The position numbers and the translations under genes were made by a program. A stretch of DNA of 64,000 nt from Cryptomeria japonica (lineage: Eukaryota; Streptophyta; Pinopsida; Cupressales; Cupressaceae): NCBI RefSeq assembly GCF_030272615.1, contig NC_081415.1, forward strand, positions 509,983,373 through 510,047,372, given 5' to 3'. Under the pieces are notes generated by a model that was not told where the DNA came from, searched no databases, and saw nothing but the letters and a program-made list of their open reading frames with translations. Positions 1-12,009 of this stretch are shown here, one piece after another; within the stretch, counting starts at the first letter, position 1, and every line of letters begins with the position of its first letter.

Positions 1-601
1 TTCCACTACAATTGTAATCAATCCCAAAATATTGGAAGCATTAACATTGCAAACATGGTATGCTACCAAAGAAATTGACCATCATTCCCTTTCATTGTCA
101 AAGAGACACCTTTCCTCCCACAACTTTAAAAATCTACAAGCTATTTCTTCTATAAAAAATAGAAGCATTTCTGAGGAGGAGAATGTGTGTGTAAAGGCCA
201 CTATCTCAAAACTCCATGTTGATAAATTTTACTACCTTTCTTGTCCTCATATTATTGACAATAAAAAAGCAAGAAAAAAGTAATCCAAACTTCACCAAAT
301 ACATTCTGATGCCCGAAGTGTTCTATTGCTCTCTCTGAATTTGATTTTAGCTATATGCTAAAAATTGACTTGCAAGATGAAACAGGTGAACTCACTAAAG
401 TTATCACATTTGAAGGACCAGGTTTTGTTGGTTGCTAGCGTAGAATATTTTCAACTTCTACTAGCAGAGCTTGATGGTGCTAAACAAATCTTTGACAATG
501 TAATCAATTGTCAGTTTCTACTTGATCTCAAAATCAAAATGATCTCATTTGGTGGGCACAAAACACAAAGCATCATTATTACAGTTGTTAAGTTGCTTTA
601 G
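1..601 (+). pseudogene. RPA1-like single-strand DNA-binding protein fragment of the Helitron
   Basis: Many plant Helitrons carry replication protein A large-subunit-like genes, thought to coat single-stranded DNA during rolling-circle transposition. The frame is already open at the window edge and reads an RPA-like motif (TIVINPKILEALTLQTWY), followed by VCVKATISKLHVDKFYYLSC, which resembles the start of the C-terminal OB fold. After a stop at about 281 and a gap, another frame from about 355 reads IDLQDETGELTKVITFEGP, the typical strand of that OB fold, then shifts frame again and ends near LKIKM at the 3' side. The zinc-knuckle cysteines of RPA1 are largely lost. Fragmented, with no full ORF; the start lies upstream of the window. 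Confidence 0.7.
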
Positions 602-1392
602 CTTGATTGCATTTAAATCTTAGTACATGTGGAACTACAGTCATATATTGATTTTTACCTCAAAACATTTCTTACTTTTTGTTATGTACAAAGTTATATT
701 TCCATAACTTGTTATGTCCTAAGCTTATATATAATAGTTGGGCACCCATGTCCTTTCAAATTATGTTTGCATATCTATGTAAATTGAATAAAGTTAGAAT
801 TTGATGTCTCATTTATAGGATTATTAACTTTATTAAGAAAATGTTTTTTCAACAAACCTCTCCTATGATCACTTTGTTAAAAAATTTAAATACTAACTTT
901 AATTGAAGTAAATTTTAGGAGAAAACATTAGCTCTCTTGTAAAATTTTAAATTGATAAGATTATGATTTGTAAGATCCATCTTAAGATAAACATAACATT
1001 ACTTCAAGTGGAAGAAATAGTTAGTTTATCTCTTTATAATTTTGCAAAGGATTTGGCAGATTGATAACAATTATTTATTAGGACCCTTATTATTATTTAC
1101 ATTGGTTACATAGCAAGTATTTAGACTCTTTTCTAATCTTATGTATCAAGATATTTTGTGTTACTTTAATTATATGCCACATTGTATTATCTCGTAAGTT
1201 TGGTTATAATAGTTGACCAAATTATTTAAAATTATGCATGTGCAGATTTTTTTGTAAAATAACACAAAAAATAATTCTTACAAATACCTAGATGCTTTCA
1301 ATTCACATTATTTCATTCTTTATATATATACTATTTACATGATCATCATTTACAGATAGATCACATTCTCCTAATTCTCAAAGAAACTTCAA
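602..1392. other. AT-rich Helitron spacer, no gene seen
   Basis: About 790 bases between the RPA-like fragment and the Rep/helicase region. Very AT-rich, with stops in every frame and no recognisable domain. It probably holds the promoter and 5' leader of the Rep/helicase gene (a short TATATATA run lies at about 1322), but no element can be assigned firmly. Confidence 0.5.
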
Positions 1393-3900
1393 ATGGAAGA
1401 ACACAATGAAAAGATGCAAGAAAAGCGTGCTCGCCGAAATGAAATGCAATGCATATGGTACCATGCAAGGAAAGATAGTATTAACAAAAGAAGACGAGAA
1501 AACCAACACATCCTTCCCGATGAATCTTCCACATCTGCATTCTCTTCATCTAATAATCCTTTCTGTCTATCATCACATCCACCTCAATTACAACAGATAA
1601 TTGAGCCCAACATTTTTGCCCAAATGCAACCTCCATCACATTTCTTTCAAAATTATTACATTACTAGAAATAAATTTCATTCAAAATTATTACATTGCTA
1701 GAAATAAATTTTGTTCAAAGTTGGATAGCCTATTAAACATGTCAACATGTTTGGTTTGTATGGAAAGATATCCAGGCATCAAAACTAATAAATGTGATGG
1801 AATAACTACTTGTTATAGATGCACATTAGAAAAGAATGGTCTTCGATTCTCAAAATGGAACAATATGGATCCTGATCAGCAACCTATCTATTTGCAAAGA
1901 CTATCTCAAATTGAGGAGATGTTAATTGCAAGGGTTAGCCCAGTACTTCAAGTTACTTATGCTAGGGGAGGGAAACTCAAATATAGTGGCCACACTATTT
2001 GTTTTCCTCAAGATATTACTACAATTGCATCCTACTTGCCAAGGCTTATACATGAATTGGATATAATAATAATAAACAGGGAAAGCATTGGGCAACAAAA
2101 AAATAAATTTTATGTTAGTAGAGATCGTTTTCATGAAGCATTGAAATATAAGATAATCAATGACCATATTATAAAGATGTAAAGTTAGATGAACTTGCAT
2201 TAACATCTTTACGCATTGCCTCTACTAACATCTCGGACCTTCTATATGCAACAACTTCAATCATTGATCCAAGAGATGCAGAGTTCACACAATCAGATAT
2301 TACAAAGGACGGTGCATTACAAGAGAGCATGGAATCACAATCTTCATTTGTGGCAAATATTCCACCTGCACTTAGAGAGGTTGAAGAGGTGCGCTCTTTA
2401 CTACAACTAGGGAAATGGCGATCAACTCCTACTCTAAATTGGTCACCCATTTCTCCATCCCTCACAAATGAATACGCCATTGAAGAATTATTTGCAATGG
2501 CATTTCCCACTTTGTTTCCAAAAGGAAGCGCCATATTCAAACAACAACGCATCAAATAAGTTAAGTTACATGAATATGCTCTACATCTTCTATGATACCA
2601 TGATAATAGATTTGGGCAACACCCACGATTCAGATACTTCATACTAAACATACTGATGCGTCATCGAAGTCAAGCCACATCCTTTATTTTTGTGCAAACA
2701 CAACTAGATGATTCTCTACCAACAACGATTTTTGATCTATGTCAAAGACTAAAGGACTTGCCTGATGACAAGCTTGCTAACCAACTCATGTGGTTTACCT
2801 CATCAATTCGTGGAACACGCCCATTCTGGAACCAGCATAGAGGAGAGCTCTCAGACATGGTTATTTAGATTGGTTGCCCAACACTATTCTTCACCCTCAG
2901 TACAACAGATACAAAATGGCCAGACTTGCATAGTATCATGCCATCCAATGCACCTAAAAATCCATATGTAGCTTCTAGATGGAGGATACAAAATATAGTT
3001 CAAAACCCACACCTTACTGCAGTATACATGCACCACAGATTTACAACATTTCATAAAGAGGTCTTGGAAAAACTCCTTGGTGCAAAAGACTATTGGTATA
3101 GGCATGATTCTTAAACTATTGTAATCTTGTACTACAACACTTGTTACTTATATTACTCACTAAAAATTCCTTTCGCAGGTATGAGTGGCAACACAGAGTA
3201 TCTACACACATCCATGGTTTCATTTGGCTCCATGAAGCACCTAACTTTGAAAAATTACAATGGAATAACATTCAATCAGTACAAAATGTACTTAACTACA
3301 TTGATAGATATGTCTCTGTATGGAACCCAAAAACCATTGAATGAAGAAACATAATGATTTGCATATCTCCTATTGATGATCCTTGCTTGATGGACACAAG
3401 AATGATAATGACAATAGACCCTTCCACTGACTACAGTGAATTGGCAAACCGTGTACAATGCCACACAAAGTGCACCCTACAAACTTGTCTCAGGAAAAAA
3501 GGGACATCTCTTGTTTGTCGTTATAAAGCCCATTGGAAAAAGCAAGACAAATCAATCCTCTCCAATGATGACAATGGCCAACCTAAACATACTCTTGCAA
3601 GAAATGATGACTGCTTGAATCTTCACAACCCATCTATACTCTCTATTTGGAGGGCCAATGTAGATTGCCAACCTGTTCTCTCAATAAATGTAGTTCTAAA
3701 ATATATCACAAAATATGCAGTAAAAGCCGAACAGAAATCTGAAACATACCATGCTATGGTATCTCACATTTCAACCAATTTTGAGCCTGACAAACCTGCC
3801 CCAATTGCCTTTCAAAAAATGCTTATTGATACTCTTGTAGATCAAGACATCGGTGCTCAAGAGACTTGCCACCTTCTGTTGAAATTACCACTCTCCATAT
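1393..3900 (+). pseudogene. Helitron Rep (HUH nuclease) portion of RepHel, broken
   Basis: N-terminal half of a Helitron transposase. A basic, Ser-rich leader starts at 1393. At 1738-2182 there is a cysteine-containing segment (CLVCMERYPG, then CYRCTLEKNG) followed by QIEEMLIARVSPVLQVTYAR and YSGHTICFPQDI, typical of the DUF6570 region of Helitrons. A Helitron-like N region lies at about 2330-2930 (IRGTRPFWNQHRGELSDMVI). The HUH motif is THIHGFIWL at about 3204-3230, with both His residues present. The two-tyrosine motif region reads KYITKYAVKAE at about 3698-3730, keeping both Tyr residues. The reading frame is broken by several stops and shifts (for example near 2182, 2560, 2868, 3114 and 3353). 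Catalytic motifs remain readable, but no functional protein can be made. Confidence 0.85.
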
Positions 3901-4134
3901 GTAGCAGGACATTTGTTTCTTTAAAAGTAAACCAAAAAAACTTTCAACGTTTTTCAATCTCACCCACATCCACAACCACGTCCCCAAGTTCACTTATTCA
4001 AGTCACATTTTCACTTATTCAAGTCACTCAAAAGTGGACCTTCAAAGCATCTCGCAAGCACAACCAATGGATAGACCGATCCACACCATCCATTGTTCAA
4101 GTAACTCCATGATTCACAAGCATCCCAACAAAAC

Positions 4135-5939
4135 ATGACAAAGCTTTCCAAGCATTCTATTGGATTGAACTACTACTATACCATCCATTTCACAACATTT
4201 GGAATGATATTGGTACATCAAATGACCAAGTTATGGAAAAATGGGCAACTTTCTCTTGCTACTACCAACCATGGCATGTGTGGCACACACCTCTGCAACC
4301 AGATGAAGAAACTAATATTGGAAGTCCACCTATTCAGGAGGACCGCATGCAAGAGGATATACCTGATGAATGACAAATTTTATCAAGTCTATATCCAGGC
4401 CTCCCTATGCACATTGATGAAAATGACATACTTGGTCGACATGGAATTGACCTCAACCATGATTGGGGAGAGGCTCATGTAAATCCGCAAGAAGAAATAA
4501 TACCTACTACTTTCATAGACTCAAATCAGCCAAAATTTCAAGCTCCCTATGATCTCAATCAAAACACCCAATTGCACCTGTCTATTGAACAAAAAAAAGC
4601 ATATGATATAGTTGTTTCACACCTATAAGTCATTGCTTTGCAGCCGCTACTTAAGATAATTGTTCAAGGAATAGATGGAACTGGAAAGTCTCACTTGATT
4701 AAAAGCATCAAGATCACATTGATGAGCTCAGCATCAATTGGCCAATCACCACTACTACTTCTTGCACCAACAGGTATCGTAGCATTCAACATACAAGCAT
4801 CAACAATTCATTTTTCCTTGAGAATACCAATAAAAGAATTCCCCCCTTACAAGGACAAATGCTAGCAACATTCGAAGAGAGAATGTACTTCATTCGATAC
4901 ATTCTAATAGATGAAATGAGTTTCATTGGCCCAAAGCTACTACAACAAATTGACAGCAGATTGCGTGAAGCATTCCCAAGCCAAAATCATATCCCATTTG
5001 GAGGATGATCAATCATGCTATTCGATGACTTAGGGCAGCTACCACCAATCAAAGATATCCCTATGTATGCTTCAACTTCTTATGGGGGGATACCGTGGCG
5101 TTCTTTCACAACAGTTATAACTTTGAACAAAATATTTTTGGAGACGATCCAGCACAAATTATATTTCGTGCCCTTCTCTCCAGTTTACGAAATGCAGAGC
5201 CTACAATTGCAGATTGGCAACTTCTAATGTCACGGTCAGCTCCTCACTCACAGCTGAAGAGCAATCTGATTTCTCATCCTCCATACATCTATTTGCAATG
5301 AATGAAAATGTGTCTTCACATAATAAACATGTGTTGTTATTTTCAGCAATGCTAGTAGCATTATCCATAGCAGAGCAACTTAGGGGATCAACATGCTCAA
5401 ATCCAGAAGAAGAAGAACTTGAATATGAAATACTCCTATGTATTGGCCAAAAGGTTATGTTATGTTCAAATTTGCGGGTGGAAACATGGCTTGTAAATGG
5501 TGCACTTGGAAAAGTCAAAGCAATTGTATATAGACATGGAGAAAGACCACCTCAATTTCCATTATTTGTTGTTGTTCGCTTCAAAAATTACAGAGGACCA
5601 ATGTGGGATCACAATCAACAAAAAAATGTTCCTATAACCCCTATGAGTTGTGGTGTTCACCATCAAATACCACTAAAAATGGCATGGGCGTTAACTATAC
5701 ACAAATCACAGGGGCTCACACTCCAACGAGCAACAATCGACATCGGCAACATTGATCGTCAAGGATTGACATTCATAGCTATCTCAAGAATTCTTGAACT
5801 CACAAGTCTCCGCATACACCCCACCTTCATATTCAAAAGATATTCACGCATGCAAACCAACCCATATGTTGCTCCTCGAAAACAAGAGGAGGAGCGATTG
5901 CTAGCATTATCAAATACTAGTTCTACAAACACAAGTTAA
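4135..5939 (+). pseudogene. Helitron PIF1-like helicase portion of RepHel, broken
   Basis: C-terminal half of the Helitron protein, a superfamily 1B 5'-3' helicase that unwinds DNA during rolling-circle transfer. A linker (4135-4628) is followed by Walker A GIDGTGKSHL near 4670-4700, LLAPTGIVAFNIQASTIH, Walker B ILIDEMSFIGPK near 4900, a DLGQLPPI motif near 5030, and the C-terminal motifs KMAWALTIHKSQGLTLQRA (about 5680-5735) and FIAISR near the end. This is the usual PIF1 motif order. Lesions include stops at about 4626, 4863 and 5008 and a frame change near 5110-5220. The last 241 codons (5214-5939) remain one open frame. It follows the Rep part on the same strand, consistent with one ancestral RepHel gene. 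Confidence 0.88.
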
Positions 5940-6520
5940 AAGATCTTTAGGTTTGTTCACTCAAGAACTTGTTTCCATAACTTTAAAATGTATACATTAA
6001 AACCATACTTTTTAAACTTGCAAAGTATTCAACAAATACTTCCTTTAATTTTGTTTGAATTACTAAATCTACAAATATTTGATAATCAATGTTAAACAAA
6101 CAAGCATGTAACAAAAGTTGTACAATATTCAAATTCTAATTATATCTCTTTTCCATACTCTACAGGTACAAATTATACAAAAGGATAATTGAACACTCAT
6201 TTGTAATACTAATCTATTATTACTAGAAGTGAAAAAATCTCCAGGTTTGCTCAATAAATCACTTGTTTTGTATCTTTATAATGTATACATTAAATCTATA
6301 CTTTTTCAACTTACAAACAATTCAACAAATAGTTCCTTTAAAAAAATATTAATTACTAAATCTACAAATATTCAATAATCAATGTTAAACAATCAAGCAT
6401 GTAAAAAAAGTTGTACAATTTTTAACTTTCTAATTATATCTCATTTTCATACTCTACATGTATAAATTTTACAATACGATAATTTCCCTTATTCGTAACA
6501 CCATTGTATTATTAGTTACT
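5937..6520 (+). repeat. 294-bp tandem duplication in the Helitron 3' tail
   Basis: Two diverged direct copies lie head to tail, one starting at about 5937 and one at about 6231. Both contain, in the same order, AATGTATACATTAAA, ACTAAATCTACAAATATT, AATCAATGTTAAACAA, CAAGCATGTAA, AGTTGTACAAT, CTAATTATATCTC and CATACTCTACA. The divergence is substantial, so the duplication is old. It is non-coding in all frames. Confidence 0.8.
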
Positions 6521-6628
6521 TCCAATTCAAAAGAGTTTGCAAAAATAATTTGTACAAATAAAGGAACATTAGAATGTTAATTGCATATATTTTTCAACAT
6601 CCAAAACTAATTTAAATACAATATCAAA

Positions 6629-6672
6629 GATATCCTCGGCGTACCCATTGCACAATAAGATGTGATTGCTAG
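6629..6672 (+). other. Helitron 3' terminus (CTAG^T), degenerate hairpin
   Basis: The sequence CTCGGCGTACCCATTGCA is followed by a short spacer, GTGATTG and CTAG, and then T. It aligns with 16620-16664, where the stem is perfect. Here the right half of the stem appears to have lost two bases. Helitrons of this kind end in CTRR preceded by a short hairpin, with T of the target next. Confidence 0.65.
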
Positions 6673-6852
6673 TTATTATTTATATGATGTCTTCCTTCAA
6701 ATGGCATAATAGTGAGAAGCTTGCACAACCGCTTCTCAATTATTTGACTTAAAACCATCGCCATCGACGTGATCACTGACCCATTGCATTCGAGGCTGCA
6801 GGGATATACAAATTCCACAATCAAAACTAGTTCAACAATGAAAGCTGATCAA

Positions 6853-7953
6853 TCAACAAAATTGAAAGACAGAAAGGTTAGTCTTCCCTGCGATGGAGAG
6901 AGCCCAGTTGCTATCCTGAACGACGTTCCAGAAGAAATACCCCAACAAGCCTTTCTGTTTGGCATACTCCACTTTGCCTCTAACAGACTGTTCGTTGTCG
7001 TACCCAATCCATACAAGCCCAGAATAGCAATAAGCCGACACAGTGGTTGTGTCATTAACCTCGGTGGCGGCGTTGTTACTGATAAAATCCTTAATTTGGG
7101 CAAAGGTATATACATCGGGGTTGCCTGGACCGCTGGCCTCGGCTCCTATTCCCACATTTTCTATGCTCTTCAACATCCATGAATATCCATAAATGGGCAT
7201 CCCCACAACAATTTTCTGCTCAGAAAGACCTGCATTCAACCACGACTCAACGCCATAGCTGGTGCTGAAGTTAGAGTTGGGATCATACAGAGCTGCGTGC
7301 TCTCCCGTCTCGTTGATCTGAGTTGGGATGACAAAATCGTAGGTCATTATGTTCACCCAGTCCAGATTGTCAGTTATAGAATCGATCGGGTATTCTCTCA
7401 CTTCGCCCCACTGAAAGAACTAGTTTGAGAAATAGACGGCAGCGGTGAGCAGCAGGGGATCCTTGCCGGAGGTTCCAGACTCTTCAACCACTGCAGCTTT
7501 CCATTCTGTGAACAGCTGCCCCCAGTTTTCCATGTCCGCCAGAGTTTGTGGGTATTCCCAGTCGAGATCTACGCCGTGGAATGAATATTGCCTGGCGAGA
7601 GATATGGCGGAGCCGATGAACTTTTTGCGCAGTGAAGAATCGGCAGCCATTGTGGAGAAGTCTTCCATCTTGGCATTTCCTCCGCCGATGGAAAGCAAGG
7701 TTTTCACTGAGGGATTGCTCTTCTGCACTGTGGAGGTGAAGAGTGCTATGCTTTCCTGATTCGCTGCAAAGACTGTGACCTCATATGTTTGGGGATTGAG
7801 ATCTGCGAAGGCGTAGAGGAGATGGGTGTAGAGAGAGGCATCGACGGAGGAGGGAGGCAAATCAGAGGCAGGCCAGTAACCCACTTTCACGGCAATGGCT
7901 GTGGGGCAAATTAAGATGAGACTGATTAGCAGGACCTGCAATTGGCGCTCCAT
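6853..7953 (-). pseudogene. Class V chitinase (GH18), single premature TAG
   Basis: A secreted chitin-hydrolysing defence enzyme of the plant class V (GH18) family. From 7953 leftward one frame runs for 366 codons, the usual family length, broken only by TAG at 7420-7422 (codon 178). Residues 1-21 form a signal peptide with likely cleavage after AIA, and the mature protein starts VKVGYWPASD. The catalytic signature HGVDLDWEYP keeps the Asp-x-Asp-x-Glu core; His in the first position is common in plant class V enzymes. Further family motifs are LLSIGGG, WVNIMTYDF, VGMPIYGYSW, YCYSGLVWIGYD and GLLGYFFWNV. The stop is TGA at 6853-6855. No intron is needed. The N-terminal half alone contains the catalytic Glu but lacks much of the barrel. 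It could be a recent pseudogene, an allele, or a sequence error at one base. Confidence 0.9.
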
Positions 7954-8101
7954 TATTCACAGACTCGTGTAGAATGATACAATTGTAGTTAGATTAGACG
8001 TGGTATTAGTGATTTATATACACAGCGCCTGCGCTTGTTGACTGACGTGTTTGAATGGTTTGGGCCACCCTTAAACAGCACAACTAAGCGTTGACCGCTT
8101 A
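7954..8101 (-). promoter_or_regulatory. Chitinase promoter: TATA box, W-boxes, TGACG element
   Basis: Read on the minus strand, TATATAAA lies at 8013-8020, about 60 bases upstream of the ATG at 7951-7953, so transcription would start near 7985 with a leader of roughly 30-35 bases. Further upstream are plus-strand W-box cores TTGACT (8038-8043) and TTGACC (8091-8096), and TGACG (8043-8047), the core bound by TGA-type bZIP factors. WRKY and TGA sites are typical of pathogen-induced plant promoters, so defence regulation is a reasonable inference, not shown by the sequence. The TTGACC lies in a perfect palindrome TAAGCGTTGACCGCTTA (8085-8101). Confidence 0.6.
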
Positions 8102-8185
8102 GTGTGGCAGGTGTGGGCCCATTCCCTTTGCCACCATCCGTTGCCGTTTGTCCCGTTTCCGTTAGCATTCAAATTCTAAAATTTC
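8063..8185 (+). repeat. Left arm of a diverged inverted repeat
   Basis: This segment resembles the reverse complement of 12010-12128. The best block is CTAAGCGTTGACCGCTTA followed by GGTGTGGGCCCAT here, matching CTAAGCTTTGACTGCTTA and GGTGTGGGCCCAT in the other arm. Similarity continues with gaps into a stretch ending in TTCAAATTC versus TTGAATTC. The arms could be subterminal repeats of an old DNA transposon of about 4 kb or an inverted pair of one repeat family. Confidence 0.55.
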
Positions 8186-11100
8186 TCCCACGCAGCAAGT
8201 CTAGCGAATTCAGTACGTGTTTCCTAACGGCCTTTGGGCAATTTTTATTTCCTAGCATTCTTCCAGATTGTACCAAAATGGGAGCTCTGTGGTGAGCTGG
8301 CACGGTTGGAAATGCTGTGGCAAACGTATGCAAACTGTGGAAGCAGACAAGGCGTTGAACTTTAAATAATATACTTTTTATCTAAAATATATATATATAT
8401 ATTATTTTTAAAATAAATAAATAAATATGATGCTCTAGAGAACATAATATATCTTGAGATGGTATCATTTTTTGAAATTTTTTAATTATTAAAGAAAAAT
8501 GTAAATTTTTTATATATAATTTAATATTTTTATTTAAAATTTAAATAAAAACATAAAATGCATTAAAAATCTATGTCACTTTCATGTGCTTCAAGTTTAA
8601 AAGCTAGACCAAAGGCTAGTGCTATTCATTTCCTTTATCATGGTGTGTCATGGTATTTGGATTTCTCTTAATTGATCTTTTAATTTTAAATTAGGTTTTC
8701 GTTGATGTAACTCTAGTTCCTTAAATGATAATGAAATTAAGGTATTATACATTTTTAACATACTAATTCATAAAACATAACAAATTCCCTTACTCATATA
8801 AAGGGCTTGTTGCAATTGAACACTTGGTTAAACAAATAATTTTATTGGTCACATCACATGTCAAATTAAAGATAATAATTCCCTAAGGAATGCTAATTTA
8901 TTTTAATTAGATTTATAGAGCCTAATCATCCTTAGTTGTGCACTATATGAACCATTTAATAAACTAGTTTAATGAAGCATAAATTTAAGGATGATAGAAA
9001 CATAATGTGTGCAACTTTGATTTAATTAGGTTTATGATTGAGGGCATACTTATTATGAAAATATTCCTAGTAAGCTCTATAATCAATTATAGATTGTCTC
9101 TAAGTTGATGAAAAATGGCTCTATAAACTTATAAATAATAATAGTGATTCACTATAGTGACTATAACATGTTAATATGTAATGAGTTCTTAACATATCCA
9201 TTTAACTATACAAATAATTAAAATATTCCATAAGAAATAGTGAGAAACCACACGTGAGTGAATTGGAGCAACAAATTATGAACCAATTTTGAGGGTTTGG
9301 TAAATCATCATTAGCATAATCACCATGAATTTGATGAAAAATTTAATTGAGAAATAAACTAACAATGGTTAGGAAAAATTTCAAGAAAAGGTGCACAAAA
9401 AGGCAAGAAGAATCTTTCTAATTTGAATGGCTCCAAGGAAGAAGTACACTTTACAAAAAGAATACATGAATATCATGAGTGGCAAAAAGGAAATAAAAGA
9501 ATGTCATTTTTTTTAATAATCAATCATATCTCAACAAAATATTATTTTAATAATGTCCATGAATATAGTTCTTGAAATGGACTAAGGAATCTTTAACCTT
9601 TCAAGAAAGGAAATCAACGTTAAGAGGAGCAGTGAGGCTAGGGAAAATTAACAATAATTATATTCCATCAATCAAGATCCTCATCTAATAATTTGTGCCT
9701 AGAGAATGAAATTCATCTTTCATTTGCTTTGCTCAAATTATAAATTTTATTGGCTCCTATCTTGCCAAAGGAAAATGAAAAATTAAATTGAAAATCAAAT
9801 AAGAGATTCTTATACACTGAAATTCCTCTCAAGAGGATTATTTCTAGTAGAATTCTCTAATGAAATCGAAAGCGCTAATGTCCTTAATGGAGGACCAAGG
9901 ATGTCAAATGGTGTAGACCTCTTCTTGAAAAATTGTCAATTGTTTTGATTTATCGGATCTTAAAATCCAATAAATTTCAATATATTTAGAATTTATAGTC
10001 TTCTTCAAGAATAGTGGTAATACACAATCTTGGAGTAGATTGACTTTCACTTTAAAAAAATTGAAATCTTAGATGAATTAATTATGTAGGGAGATTCAAG
10101 GATTTATGCAAGGGTATGTATAAGGAGAGATTTGTCCAAATGCTAATCAAATGTAGAATTTAATATAGCTAGCTATAATTAGTTTATAGGAAGTTAGGTT
10201 AAACCAATCTTTTGTACGCATTATAAATCAAAAATTCATTACAGAAAAAATAATAGATAGAATATCTCACAATTTTTTAATTCAAAATGATATAGAAAAG
10301 AATTAGGCGAGCCTAAGGAATCAAAAATCAACACAACACAAATATTAAAGGAAATGATGAGATTATAAATATCCTAAAAAAACTATTTGATCTGTAAAGT
10401 AGTGTTATCAAATCAATTAGCATTGAGATTGTTAAAAGTTGCTTTCTTATTCTTATTTGGATAATAAAGATGAAAAATTCTCTTTTATCATATATATTGA
10501 AGAATGAAATTGTGTTCCTCTTTCTTTATTGGTAGAGAACAAGAGTTATCATAAAAGCCAAGGACTAAGGGGTATCCAAATTCACCCGAGGCATGATCTC
10601 GACCTCATCCTATTTCAAGATGTCGAAGCCACACACTTAGCAAGACTTGATCCTTGATGGGTTCATTAAGAACCATTCGACTTCGCCAATAGTTCAAGGG
10701 CCCATTGATTATAGTTAATAATTTCAATCCTTTTCTTCATAAGAAACATCTATTTAATGTAATTGAGTCAAAGTCGCAAAGATAGCATCCATTTTCTTCT
10801 TAAGTTGATCAAATTGCTTCACTAATATATTGAAGATTTAAAAGTATAAGTAGTAGCGGCATGAGAAGCATGGGTGGAATGTTTTTGTTTACTCAAGATG
10901 CATTTAAATTGTTGCTTTTGGAAGCCTTGTAATTTAATTAATTTGTTTTTTTGTTATCATCTCATTCTCCAAGATTTTTAATGGAGGATTTGTAAGAAAA
11001 TTAAATTGAGGTTGTGGAAACCCCACAAAAAAGGGTTCAATTTAGTTTCTAAGCAAAATTCGAACTATAATATTGCTTGATTGTTGCAAAATAGTAATTT

Positions 11101-11405
11101 AGATTACATATAACTAGATTGACTACTAAGAAACAGTCCTTATGGTAAGAAAGAGAACTTGCATTGTTATTTACAAATGAACAAAATTGTCCTTTAGAAC
11201 TATTAGGTAGGTCATGATGGAAGAACATGGGAGAGTGTTTGTTTTGCACGAGAAGAAGAAGAAATTGAGCAAGTGGGTATCCATGGTCTCATTTAGAAAT
11301 GTGGATAATACAATGTTGTTTCCAGAGTATCTTTTAAAATTACAAACTATTGTAAAGCTATTGATAAGCTCAAAAATTATCTGTCACTGAATTTGATATT
11401 AGAAC
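8186..11405. other. AT-rich intergenic DNA, no gene recognised
   Basis: About 3.2 kb with stops in all frames. A short TA-rich microsatellite lies near 8388-8402. I see no conserved coding motif, RNA gene or terminal repeat inside it. Confidence 0.5.
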
Positions 11406-11930
11406 TCACTCATTGGAACTGCCCATTTCTTTTGTTAATATCCCATTCAGGGCATTCCATGAGAAGATATTTCTCTGAGGCATTTTGTCAAACAGTTCAG
11501 GTGCCTTTCCTATGCTTTTAGATTTTGTACATCCTACAATCATGGCCTTCTGTCAATCAGTTCATGTGCCTTGTCTATGCTTAAACATTTTGCACGGATA
11601 TTTAAAAGGGCAGCCAAGACAGTTGAAGCTACGAGATCTGAATAAATTCTTGTGATGGATGTCCATCCCCTGTTCCAAAGCTCCCATTTTCGTAGAGGCT
11701 AAGAGGAAGCTGGCAAAGGTTGCGATGTCTGGCTTTACACCTTCCCATCTCATTTGGTTGAAATCGTCTAAATCCTTTTCAAGAAATGGATCTTCTCCAT
11801 ACCCTACAATCACAACATTCCATGAGACCATATTTCTTCAAGGCATTCGGTAAAACCGTTCATGTACCTTGTCTGTGCTTCCACATTTCGATTGAATCTC
11901 TACCATAGCGTTTCCAACTATGATATTTGA
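11406..11930 (-). pseudogene. PLS-type pentatricopeptide-repeat protein fragment
   Basis: On the minus strand the frame reads VGNAMVEIQSKCGSTDKVHE, a stop, then RNMVSWNVVIVGYG, GVKPDIATFASFLLASTKMG and ALEQGMDIHH. After a frameshift near 11640 it continues VASTVLAALLNIRAKCLSID and KAHELIDRRP, a stop, and GKAPELFDKMPQRNIFSWNA. These are textbook PLS PPR repeats (CGS.xDKA, MPxRNxxSWN, GVKPDxxTF). PPR proteins bind organellar RNA for editing and processing. Only about four repeats survive, with at least two stops and one frameshift and no E/DYW tail, so this is a dead gene fragment. It ends about 80 bases from the right inverted arm and may have been carried by that element. Confidence 0.85.
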
Positions 11931-12009
11931 TAATTATCGGGCTATAAAAATCCTTACCATTTCATGACAGCGGCAACATAAATGGGAATCATTAGGCGGG
12001 AATAAAGTT

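Larger units (their letters stand above)
1..6672 (+). mobile_element. Degenerate autonomous Helitron, right part and 3' end
   Basis: A rolling-circle transposon whose left end lies outside the window. In order it holds an RPA-like single-strand-binding fragment, a DUF6570/Helitron-like N-terminal region, an HUH Rep domain, a PIF1-family helicase, a non-coding tail with a 294-bp tandem duplication, and a candidate 3' terminus CTAG at 6669-6672 followed by T, as expected for insertion between A and T. The terminal 40 bases closely resemble a second terminus at 16620-16664, which has a better hairpin and supports the end call. All coding parts have stops and frame changes, so the copy is dead. 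The 5' TC end cannot be seen. Confidence 0.85.

Noticed and set aside
6769-7182. 137-codon plus-strand ORF
   Set aside because: Antisense shadow of the chitinase gene, which has the real motifs on the minus strand.
11659-11853. Plus-strand ORF of 64 codons
   Set aside because: Antisense of the PPR fragment.
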